Shown here piece after piece: positions 1 through 5,932 of a stretch of 9,225 nt of DNA. The notes below the pieces were generated by a model. It worked only from the letters and a program-made list of their open reading frames with translations, had not been told where the DNA came from and did not search any database. The position numbers and the translations under genes are program-made. The DNA is from Clostridium sp. CAG:921 (GTDB taxonomy: Bacteria; Bacillota; Clostridia; TANB77; CAG-465): contig HF991956.1 of the NCBI GenBank assembly GCA_000433135.1, positions 4,251-13,475 on the forward strand. Direction: 5' to 3'. Within the stretch, counting starts at the first letter, position 1, and each line of letters opens with the position of its first letter.

Positions 1-2
1 AT

Positions 3-470
3 GAAGTTAATATCCTTATTTCTACAACTGTAATTGAGGTTGGAATAAGTGTCAGCAATGCTACAGTTATGGTAATAGAAAATGCTGATAGATTTGGTCT
101 TGCAGCATTGCATCAATTAAGAGGAAGAGTAGGAAGAGGTATACATCAATCATTTTGTATACTAAAAAGTAATAATAAATCTGTAAATTCAAGACAAAGA
201 TTAAAAATTATGGAAAAAAGTAATAATGGTTTTGAAATAGCACAAAAAGATTTAGAAATAAGAGGTCCTGGTGATTATTTTGGAATAAGGCAATCTGGAT
301 TGCCAGAATTTAAACTTGCCAATTTGCTTACTGATATAGATATTCTTAACAAAACACAAGAAGCAGCAAAAGAAATAATTTTAGACGATCCAACTTTATC
401 TAAACATCCAAAGTTAAAATATATACTAGAAGATAAATATAAAGAGCAATTATTTATAAAGACAACTTAA
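3..470 (+). CDS. recG: ATP-dependent DNA helicase RecG, C-terminal part (5' truncated by window)
   Basis: RecG is a superfamily 2 helicase that remodels stalled replication forks and Holliday junctions. Only the last 155 residues are here; the frame is open to the left edge, so the gene begins outside the window (family length is about 680 residues). Visible landmarks are helicase motif V (STTVIEVG, about residues 7-14), the stretch VMVIENADRFGL, motif VI (QLRGRVGRG, about residues 38-46), and the C-terminal TRG region with DLEIRGPGDYFGIRQSGLPEF, which couples ATP hydrolysis to translocation. One mild oddity is that the usual VDVPNA after motif V reads ISVSNA. The stop lies one base before the start of the GIY-YIG gene, so the two are probably co-transcribed. 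The identification is from family knowledge of these motifs and is firm. Confidence 0.96.
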   Translation, partial: EVNILISTTVIEVGISVSNATVMVIENADRFGLAALHQLRGRVGRGIHQSFCILKSNNKSVNSRQRLKIMEKSNNGFEIAQKDLEIRGPGDYFGIRQSGLPEFKLANLLTDIDILNKTQEAAKEIILDDPTLSKHPKLKYILEDKYKEQLFIKTT

Positions 471-471
471 A

Positions 472-792
472 ATGTATTATGTATATATGATAAGATGTTT
501 GGATAGTACAATATATACTGGAATCACTACTGATTTATCAAGAAGGATAAAAGAACATATAACTATGAGTAGAAAATGTGCTAAATACACTAGATCACAT
601 ATTGCAATAAAAGTCGAAAAGGCTTGGAAAACTGACACTAAAAGTCTAGCTTCAAAGCTTGAATACTACATAAAAAAGTTAAGCAGGTACGATAAAGAAA
701 AATTGATATTAGGTGACATTTCTGGTATTGGATTTTTATGTAAAAATATTGAGGTTGAAAAGTATACTTTGATGGAAAAAATTATTATTTAG
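472..792 (+). CDS. GIY-YIG nuclease-domain protein, YhbQ/YazA (UPF0213) type
   Basis: This is a 106-residue single-domain GIY-YIG protein. The GIY-equivalent is V4-Y5-M6 within YYVYMIRC, and the YIG-equivalent is Y15-T16-G17 within IYTGITTDLSRR. The conserved arginine is R24 or R25, followed by H29 and the KYTRSH block (about residues 38-43). The glutamate expected to bind metal is E64, in SKLEYYIKKLSR. This arrangement matches the small stand-alone YhbQ/YazA family rather than UvrC or homing endonucleases. Members are thought to be structure-specific nucleases, but the physiological role is poorly defined. The ATG follows the recG stop after a single base and no strong Shine-Dalgarno is seen, which suggests translational coupling to recG. 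The C-terminal tail after about residue 80 is less typical. The family call is confident; the cellular function is not. Confidence 0.9.
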   Translation: MYYVYMIRCLDSTIYTGITTDLSRRIKEHITMSRKCAKYTRSHIAIKVEKAWKTDTKSLASKLEYYIKKLSRYDKEKLILGDISGIGFLCKNIEVEKYTLMEKIII

Positions 793-844
793 TAGTTAAG
801 TAGGCATGTAACATTAAAAAATGTGTTAAAATTAAACGTGGTTA

Positions 845-872
845 TTGCTTGATTTATAATTGAATTTATGAT
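845..872 (+). promoter_or_regulatory. Probable sigma-A promoter for the 108-residue hypothetical gene
   Basis: TTGCTT at 845-850 and TATGAT at 867-872 are separated by 16 bases, a reasonable sigma-A type pair. They lie about 33 bases upstream of the ATG at 905, which itself has a strong GGGGAGG site. No clear terminator separates this from the upstream GIY-YIG gene, so read-through is also possible. Confidence 0.5.
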
Positions 873-904
873 AAACTTAGTTTGGATTTTGGGGAGGAAT
901 ACTA

Positions 905-1231
905 ATGGAAATTAATGAAGAAAAAAGATTAAAATTTATGGAAAATGCAGGTAAGAGAGTAAATAAGGTAATGCATGATATTCAAATTTTAGAGCCAATG
1001 GCAAGAAGTAATGTATATGATTTTACAAAAAGTGATGTAGAAGAGATGTTTTGCGCTATGCAAGAAGCACTAGATTTAGCAAGAGCAGAGTATGAAAAGA
1101 AATTTGACGAAAAAACAAAGTCTGAAAGAAAGGTATTTTCTTTTGGAAATATGCAAAATGATGTGAGCTTAGAAGAACAAAATCAAATTGAAAATGAATT
1201 GTCACAAGCATCAGAAAATGAAATTAATTAA
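905..1231 (+). CDS. Small conserved-type helical hypothetical protein
   Basis: This is a 108-residue acidic and lysine-rich protein with no signal peptide or membrane segment, so probably cytoplasmic. It looks almost wholly helical: residues 1-30 (EEKRLKFMENAGKRVNKVMHDIQIL) and 42-75 (KSDVEEMFCAMQEALDLARAEYEKKF) both have heptad-like spacing, separated by MARSNVYDFTKSD. The tail, from about residue 84, is polar and probably disordered. From memory, the pattern KRVNKxxxDIxxL, then SNxYxxTxxDVEExFxAMxxxL, then A-E-Y-E-K-K-F resembles a widespread family of small uncharacterised Bacillota proteins, but I cannot confirm this without a search. The start is well supported: GGGGAGG at 891-897, then 7 bases, then ATG. 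The gene stands alone between its own promoter and a strong terminator. No function is assigned. Confidence 0.85.
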   Translation: MEINEEKRLKFMENAGKRVNKVMHDIQILEPMARSNVYDFTKSDVEEMFCAMQEALDLARAEYEKKFDEKTKSERKVFSFGNMQNDVSLEEQNQIENELSQASENEIN

Positions 1232-1253
1232 AGGTTGAATTAAAAAGAGGCAT

Positions 1254-1297
1254 AAAAAAATCATTGGATATACATGAGTATTTTCAATGATTTTTTT
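1254..1297. terminator. Bidirectional rho-independent terminator between converging genes
   Basis: Perfect inverted arms AAAAAAATCATTG (1254-1266) and CAATGATTTTTTT (1285-1297) flank an 18-base centre. That centre folds further through ATAC (1270-1273) and GTAT (1278-1281) around an ATGA tetraloop, with one G:U, one A:U and one mismatch linking the two stems. Each strand ends in a run of seven T residues, so the hairpin can stop transcripts from the hypothetical gene (plus strand, stop at 1231) and from the membrane-protein operon (minus strand, stop at 1320). Confidence 0.88.
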
Positions 1298-1319
1298 GTA
1301 TCAAATATGGTATTAATCT

Positions 1320-1949
1320 TTATAAAGAACTTAAAAATTCGCCAGATATAACGTAACCAATTAGAAAAAAAATACAGATTGCAAATGCAATAAGGCAAGT
1401 CGTAAATAGACTAGCTGCAAAGGCTCCGCTATAATCTAGTTTTTCTTGTTTTTCTTCTAAGGCGATTGAAGTTTGGACATTGTCATTTGAGTTAATAGTA
1501 TCATTTATTTCATTTAAACCATCGTTTGATTGTTCTTTTTTTAACTTACTAGTTATTTTTTTTATTTGATATCTTATGCTAGATGTAATTTTAGATATGT
1601 TTATATTTGCACTAAAATAAGTGAGCGATTGAACAATTACACCAAATACAAAAGAGGTAAGCAAGCATGCAGTCAAAATTAAAATATCATTAGCATCAAC
1701 CTCAGCACCTATTAATATATTTAAAGCTATGTCTATAACGGGTATGTTCCATACACATATTAATAAATAAAATAATACTATGGCAATACAGCACCAAAGA
1801 AGCATCGTAAACATTGTAGGAAAAAACAATCTTTTTTCCTCAAAACTATATCTTGTAGTTAAATAAAGTGAAAATCTAATTAAACTTGAAAATATAGTAT
1901 ATAATAGCAAAAAAATAAGTAGTGCTATTAAAAAAAAGAGAAATTTCAT
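1320..1949 (-). CDS. Uncharacterised four-helix membrane protein
   Basis: This 209-residue protein matches no family I recognise. Four hydrophobic segments are visible: about residues 3-25 (starting MKFLFFLIALLIF), 45-66, 90-112 and 179-202. A 65-residue hydrophilic loop (about 113-176), starting basic (SSIRYQIKKITSKLKK) and then rich in Asn, Asp and Glu, separates helices 3 and 4. The basic start of the loop suggests by the positive-inside rule that it is cytoplasmic. No catalytic motif is apparent. The ATG at 1949 is preceded by AGGATG at a plausible distance. It lies 18 bases downstream of the glycosyltransferase on the same strand with no terminator between them, so it is almost certainly the second gene of that operon. 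A role in membrane lipid or cell-envelope biology is suggested only by this pairing. Confidence 0.82.
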   Translation of the reverse strand: MKFLFFLIALLIFLLLYTIFSSLIRFSLYLTTRYSFEEKRLFFPTMFTMLLWCCIAIVLFYLLICVWNIPVIDIALNILIGAEVDANDILILTACLLTSFVFGVIVQSLTYFSANINISKITSSIRYQIKKITSKLKKEQSNDGLNEINDTINSNDNVQTSIALEEKQEKLDYSGAFAASLFTTCLIAFAICIFFLIGYVISGEFLSSL

Positions 1950-1967
1950 AAATTCACATCCTATACA

Positions 1968-3248
1968 TTATTTTATTTTAGTTAGTAATAGTAACTTTTC
2001 TTTTACGGTTTTATAAAAATTTTTCATATGTTTATTTTTTTCTTTTTTATCTGTTAAGTTCTTTTTTAATTTATAATTTTTAATTATCTCTTTATATAGC
2101 ATTTCAATTTTGTCAGCGAAAACTTCAGAAGAATACATCTTTGCTGTTTCTAATCCATTTTCTTTAAGTTTATCAGATAATTTGGTATTATTTAAAACAT
2201 TTAATATATTTTTAGAAAATTCAGAGTTCTTTCTAACAAGGATGCCATTTTTATTATGGGTTATAAACTCTGTCAAATTTGGCGCATATTTAGCAACGAT
2301 AGGAACTCCAGATGCCATAGCTTCAATAAATGTAAGACCTTGTGTTTCAGTGACTGATGCATTTACAAAAACATCGCCAAGATTATAATACATTGGAACA
2401 TCTGCCCATGGAACTTTTCCAGTAAATATTACATTGTCAAGTATATTTAATTTTTTAGCTTGTTCTTCCAATGGTGCCCTTGAAGGTCCATCGCCAATAA
2501 GTAAAAATTTAACGTTTGGCATATTTTTTATAATTTCGGGCATATTGTCCATAATAATATCTATACTTTTTTCTTCACCCATTCTTCCAATAAAAAGAAT
2601 TACTTTGTCATTTGGCTTTATTCCTAATTTTTCTTTTAAAATCATTCTAGATTCATTAGAAAAGTTTTCACTCTTAAATGGAGAAATGTCAATCCCAGTA
2701 GGAATTATATATATAGGTTTGTTTTTTACCTTGCATTTGTATTTTAGATATTTTTCAGTTTTCTTAGAAGGTGAAATTACACATTCTGCCTTTCTGACAA
2801 ATGCCTTTGAAAAATTTCTAACTAATCTTTTGGAATAAATTTTTCTACCAGATTTTATTGGCATAATATAGTGTATATAATCTTCCCACATTGTATGATA
2901 AGTATGAATAAATGGAATATCAAACTTTCTTGAAATTATTTTACCAAAATGCCCTATTCCAAACTCAGATTGTGTGTGGACTATATCAAGTCCAACTTCT
3001 TTTATTTCTTTTGCTGCTTCTCTGGAATAAAATCCTGCAATTCTATTTTTATATTGTTTTGCAATAGGAAGTGGAACACTTTTTAGCATAATCAAGTTTT
3101 CACTGGGATTAGTTTTTTCAGACTTTGAAGGAGCATATATATATACTTCATGTCCTCTTTTTTTTAGTTCTTTTTCTAACATATTAATAGATGTAACAAC
3201 GCCACTTACTGTTGGGTTGTATGTATCAGTAAATATACCTATTTTCAT
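1968..3248 (-). CDS. GT4 glycosyltransferase, LafA/MGS-like (probable diacylglycerol glucosyltransferase)
   Basis: This 426-residue GT-B fold enzyme of family GT4 probably transfers glucose from a nucleotide sugar to diacylglycerol at the inner face of the membrane, making glycolipid or a lipoteichoic-acid anchor. The N-terminal domain opens MKIGIFTDTYNPTVSGVVTSI, and DIVHTQSEFGIG plus HTYHTMWEDYIHYI follow; these are characteristic of the LafA and Acholeplasma MGS group. The C-terminal domain has VILFIGRMGEEKSID and the EX7E motif at E301 and E309 (ETQGLTFIEAMASGVP). A very basic tail of about 35 residues may touch the membrane. The start is set at 3248 rather than the longer in-frame ATG at 3329 because GAGGAG lies just upstream, the family begins at MKIG, and the extra 27 codons would overlap the promoter. 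Acceptor specificity is inferred; other GT4 roles, such as phosphatidylinositol mannosyltransferase-like activity, remain possible. Confidence 0.9.
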   Translation of the reverse strand: MKIGIFTDTYNPTVSGVVTSINMLEKELKKRGHEVYIYAPSKSEKTNPSENLIMLKSVPLPIAKQYKNRIAGFYSREAAKEIKEVGLDIVHTQSEFGIGHFGKIISRKFDIPFIHTYHTMWEDYIHYIMPIKSGRKIYSKRLVRNFSKAFVRKAECVISPSKKTEKYLKYKCKVKNKPIYIIPTGIDISPFKSENFSNESRMILKEKLGIKPNDKVILFIGRMGEEKSIDIIMDNMPEIIKNMPNVKFLLIGDGPSRAPLEEQAKKLNILDNVIFTGKVPWADVPMYYNLGDVFVNASVTETQGLTFIEAMASGVPIVAKYAPNLTEFITHNKNGILVRKNSEFSKNILNVLNNTKLSDKLKENGLETAKMYSSEVFADKIEMLYKEIIKNYKLKKNLTDKKEKNKHMKNFYKTVKEKLLLLTKIK

Positions 3249-3258
3249 AAAATTACAA

Positions 3259-3264
3259 CTCCTC
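3259..3264 (-). promoter_or_regulatory. Ribosome binding site deciding the glycosyltransferase start
   Basis: The minus strand reads GAGGAG here, 10 bases before the ATG at 3248. No comparable site precedes the upstream in-frame ATG at 3329, so this fixes the start at MKIG. Confidence 0.8.
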
Positions 3265-3300
3265 GTATATACTTTAGTACATAATTTATGCAATAATACA

Positions 3301-3329
3301 ATTATATAGTAAATATAGTTAAAAGTCAA
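3301..3329 (-). promoter_or_regulatory. Consensus sigma-A promoter for the glycosyltransferase operon
   Basis: On the minus strand, TTGACT (3324-3329) and TATAAT (3301-3306) are separated by exactly 17 bases. Transcription should start near 3294, giving a leader of about 45 bases before the ATG at 3248. The match is one base from the ideal hexamers. The SUF palindrome is absent, so this operon is regulated separately. Confidence 0.85.
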
Positions 3330-3644
3330 TGTTTTTAATTAAAAGTAAAATTTAAATTTATGTAAAATATGTATGCTATAAATTAGGTATATTGTAGCTA
3401 GTATGTGTAATGGTGCAGATTCATCTTTAAATATGAAATTAGTTTGTAATATACTAGTACTAATAAATACTATGCAAAAAAATATTAATAAGATTTTGGT
3501 ATATTAATTTTGTATTTTAAACATAATAATTCAAATGATGAAATAATAAAACATGTATTGTGATAAGAATGTGAAAAAATGGTGAAAGTTTAAGTTGAAA
3601 CATAAGCTATATAACTTTTTACAAAACTAACTCTGAGGGATGGA
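3330..3644. other. Intergenic region between divergent promoters, no gene seen
   Basis: This is AT-rich DNA between the minus-strand glycosyltransferase promoter and the plus-strand sufC promoter. Stops are frequent in all frames, and I see no RBS-led ORF, tRNA, terminator or recognisable riboswitch. A short self-complementary TACTAGTA lies near 3453-3460 but has no evident role. Confidence 0.6.
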
Positions 3645-3673
3645 TTGACAAAAAGCTACTTTGACTGTATAAT
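3645..3673 (+). promoter_or_regulatory. Perfect-consensus sigma-A promoter of sufCBD
   Basis: TTGACA (3645-3650) and TATAAT (3668-3673) have a 17-base spacer, which is full consensus. Transcription should start near 3680, leaving a leader of about 100 bases before sufC. A promoter this strong is expected to need repression, which fits the palindrome covering its -10 end and start site. Confidence 0.9.
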
Positions 3674-3692
3674 GTTAGAGTAGGCTAACATT
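3671..3692. promoter_or_regulatory. Putative operator: interrupted palindrome over sufC -10 and start site
   Basis: Arms AATGTTAG (3671-3678) and CTAACATT (3685-3692) flank the six bases AGTAGG. The left arm shares its AAT with the -10 box, and the centre coincides with the predicted transcription start, the classic position for a repressor that blocks polymerase. Because RNA would start near the centre, the hairpin would not be made in the transcript, which favours a DNA-level site. The same element recurs at sufS with identical spacing. The regulator is unknown; an Rrf2-family protein (IscR-like) is a plausible inference because that family commonly controls Fe-S genes. Confidence 0.75.
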
Positions 3693-3699
3693 TGATTTG

Positions 3700-3719
3700 T
3701 AGCTTATATTAGCTTATAT
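3700..3719 (+). repeat. Tandem 10-base repeat in the sufC leader
   Basis: TAGCTTATAT occurs twice in direct succession (3700-3709 and 3710-3719) in the untranslated leader, eight bases after the operator. A partial inverted copy, ATAAGCTA, lies upstream near 3602. It may be a minor regulatory site or chance in AT-rich DNA. Confidence 0.5.
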
Positions 3720-3779
3720 ATTTTGATTAATTGCTAAAATAGTTTTGAGTTATTATGTAGAAAGGATTTTTTGATTGAT

Positions 3780-4532
3780 ATGAGTGAGAGTTTATTAAAA
3801 ATAGATGATTTGTTTGTTAGTGCAGAGGATAAGAAAATTTTAAAGGGGTTGAGTTTAGAGATTAAGCCTGGTGAAGTACATGTTATAATGGGACCAAATG
3901 GTTCTGGGAAGACTACTACGGCTAATGCAATTTTAAATAATCCAGCATATACTAAACAAAGTGGTAAAGTTTTCTTTCAAGGAGAAGACATTACTAATAT
4001 GAAAACAGACGAGATTGCTAGAAAGGGGATATTTATGTCTTTTCAACTTCCAGAGGAGATACCAGGTATATCGGTTACTAATTTTTTAAGATATGCTAAG
4101 AGTAAATCTACTGGTAAGAGCATTAAGATAAATGAATTTAAAATAGAGCTTATGAGGTATATGAGGGAATTAAAAATTAATCCAAAGTATATGCAAAGAA
4201 GTTTAAATGTTGGTTTTTCTGGTGGAGAGAAAAAGAAAAATGAAATATTGCAGATGCTAGTTTTAAATCCAAAATTAGCTATATTAGATGAAACTGATTC
4301 TGGTCTTGATGTTGATGCTATAAAAACTGTATCAAAAGGTATAGAAATGTTTAAAAATAGTGATAATGGGGTATTAATTATAACTCATAATACTAAAATT
4401 TTACATAGTTTAAATGTAGATTATGTACATATATTAGTGGATGGAAAAATAGTAAAAACGGGTGACTATTCTTTAGCAAATGAAATAGAGCAAGAAGGAT
4501 ATTCTAAGTATAAACAAGAGGTATTGGATTAA
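3780..4532 (+). CDS. sufC: Fe-S cluster assembly ATPase SufC
   Basis: SufC is the ABC-type ATPase of the cytoplasmic SufBCD scaffold; ATP-driven dimerisation opens the SufB-SufD interface for cluster assembly. The protein has 250 residues, as usual. Visible motifs are Walker A GPNGSGKTT (38-46), the Q-loop in MSFQLPEEIPGIS (Q89), the family hallmark signature FSGGEKKKNEILQM, Walker B LAILDETDSGLDVD, and the switch histidine in LIITHNTKIL. The start is taken as ATG 3780 (MSESLLKIDDL), matching the family N-terminus. An in-frame TTG at 3771 lies only four bases after the AAAGGA at 3761-3766, too close for normal initiation, although the site is rather distant from the ATG. The gene is first of sufCBD, behind a consensus promoter and putative operator, and its stop overlaps the sufB start by one base. 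Confidence 0.96.
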   Translation: MSESLLKIDDLFVSAEDKKILKGLSLEIKPGEVHVIMGPNGSGKTTTANAILNNPAYTKQSGKVFFQGEDITNMKTDEIARKGIFMSFQLPEEIPGISVTNFLRYAKSKSTGKSIKINEFKIELMRYMRELKINPKYMQRSLNVGFSGGEKKKNEILQMLVLNPKLAILDETDSGLDVDAIKTVSKGIEMFKNSDNGVLIITHNTKILHSLNVDYVHILVDGKIVKTGDYSLANEIEQEGYSKYKQEVLD

Positions 4533-5932
4533 TGAGTAAAACAAGTTTAGAAGAGATTAGTAGAAATATTTATGATATAAAAAATAAAGATGAGTATGAT
4601 TATAAAATAAAAAAGGGATTAACTAGAGAAATTGTAGAAGAAATTTCAAAGATGAAAAATGATCCTGAGTGGATGAGAGATATTAGATTAAAGGCTTTGA
4701 AAGTATATAATAAGCTAGATATGCCATCTTGGGGGCCTGATCTTTCAGAATTAAATATGGATGAAATTGCTACTTATGTTAGGCCGAAAAGTAAACTTAA
4801 TTCTTCTTGGGACGATGTTCCAGAGGATATAAAAGATACGTTTGATAAGCTTGGAATACCAGAGGCAGAGAAAAAATCTTTAGCAGGAGTTGGAGCACAA
4901 TATGATTCTGAAGTGGTTTATCATAGCATGAGGGAAGAACTAATAAAACAAGGAGTAATATACACAGACATGGAAACAGCCGTTAGAGAATACCCTGAGC
5001 TTGTAAGAGAACATTTTATGAAGTGCGTACCTATAACAGATCATAAGTTTGTTGCACTTCATGCAGCAGTTTGGTCTGGTGGCTCTTTTGTGTATGTACC
5101 AAAAAATGTTAAAGTAGGCATACCGCTTCAATCATATTTTAGACTAAATTCACCAGAATCAGGACAGTTTGAACACACTCTTATAATAGTTGATGAGGGA
5201 GCTAGTTTACATTTTATAGAGGGCTGTAGTGCTCCAAAGTATAATAAAGTTAATTTGCATGCTGGGTGTGTGGAATTGTATGTTAGAGATAATGCGACTC
5301 TTAGGTATTCTACTATAGAAAATTGGTCAAAAAATATGTTAAATTTAAATACCAAAAAGGCTATTGTAGGCAAAAATGCAAATATGGAGTGGGTTAGTGG
5401 TTCTTTTGGCTCAAAAATATCTATGCTTTATCCTATGAGCATATTAAATGGAGAAGGAGCAAAAACAGAGTATACAGGTATTTCTTTTGCAGGAGGTGGT
5501 CAAAACCTAGATAATGGTTTTAAAGTAATTCATAATGCAAAAAATACATCGAGTGTTGTAAATGCAAAATCTATTTCAAAAAATGGTGGAAAGTGTACAT
5601 ATAGATCACTTGTTAGGATAAGTGAAAATGCAAGTAATTCTAAATCATCTGTTTCTTGTGAATCTTTAATGCTTGATGATATTTCTGTGTCTGATACGAT
5701 TCCAGTAAATGATATAAGAAATGATGATGTTGAATTTTCTCATGAGGCAAAAATAGGTAAAATAAGTGATAAGGCTATATTTTATTTAATGAGTAGAGGA
5801 TTTTCAGAAGAAGATGCAAAAGGTATGATAGTAAGAGGGTTTGCCGATAGTGTTTCTAAAGAGTTACCTATTGAATATGCAGTGGAGATGAATAATCTAA
5901 TAAACTTGGAATTAGAAGGGAGTATAGGATAA
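4532..5932 (+). CDS. sufB: Fe-S cluster assembly scaffold SufB
   Basis: SufB is the core scaffold of SufBCD, accepting persulfide sulfur and holding the nascent Fe-S cluster. The 466 residues are of normal length. The N-terminal part contains PSWGPDLSELN; the middle has the very conserved GAQYDSEVVYHS, AVWSGGSFVYVPKNV and GQFEHTLIIVDEGASLHFIEGCSAP; the rest is the right-handed beta-helix. Two key residues line up with the E. coli enzyme: C376 (SVSCESLMLDD), matching Cys405, and E405 (SHEAKIGKIS), matching Glu434; both pairs are 29 residues apart. The C-terminal helix FYLMSRGFSEEDAKGMIVRGF is present. The start overlaps the sufC stop in TAATG, and the stop overlaps the sufD start in the same way, so the three are translationally coupled and probably made in fixed ratio. 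Confidence 0.97.
   Translation: MSKTSLEEISRNIYDIKNKDEYDYKIKKGLTREIVEEISKMKNDPEWMRDIRLKALKVYNKLDMPSWGPDLSELNMDEIATYVRPKSKLNSSWDDVPEDIKDTFDKLGIPEAEKKSLAGVGAQYDSEVVYHSMREELIKQGVIYTDMETAVREYPELVREHFMKCVPITDHKFVALHAAVWSGGSFVYVPKNVKVGIPLQSYFRLNSPESGQFEHTLIIVDEGASLHFIEGCSAPKYNKVNLHAGCVELYVRDNATLRYSTIENWSKNMLNLNTKKAIVGKNANMEWVSGSFGSKISMLYPMSILNGEGAKTEYTGISFAGGGQNLDNGFKVIHNAKNTSSVVNAKSISKNGGKCTYRSLVRISENASNSKSSVSCESLMLDDISVSDTIPVNDIRNDDVEFSHEAKIGKISDKAIFYLMSRGFSEEDAKGMIVRGFADSVSKELPIEYAVEMNNLINLELEGSIG

Noticed and set aside
810..825. Small inverted repeat ACATT/AATGT after the GIY-YIG gene as a terminator
   Set aside because: The stem is only five A/T-rich pairs and no T-run follows.
2110..2838. Two plus-strand ORFs (2110-2388 and 2434-2838)
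   Set aside because: They lie wholly opposite the conserved glycosyltransferase, which contains the EX7E and other GT4 motifs. Their translations show no family features.
3249..3329. Longer in-frame start (ATG at 3329) for the glycosyltransferase
   Set aside because: The extra 27 codons overlap the consensus minus-strand promoter at 3301-3329, have no ribosome site and are not found at the family N-terminus. GAGGAG precedes the ATG at 3248.
3330..3644. Possible small gene, T-box or riboswitch in the region before the sufC promoter
   Set aside because: There is no RBS-led ORF, no conserved leader motif and no stable terminator or antiterminator, and the sufC promoter lies downstream of it.
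3771..3779. TTG start for sufC at 3771
   Set aside because: It lies only four bases after the AAAGGA site, and SufC proteins normally begin at the MSE-like sequence encoded from ATG 3780.
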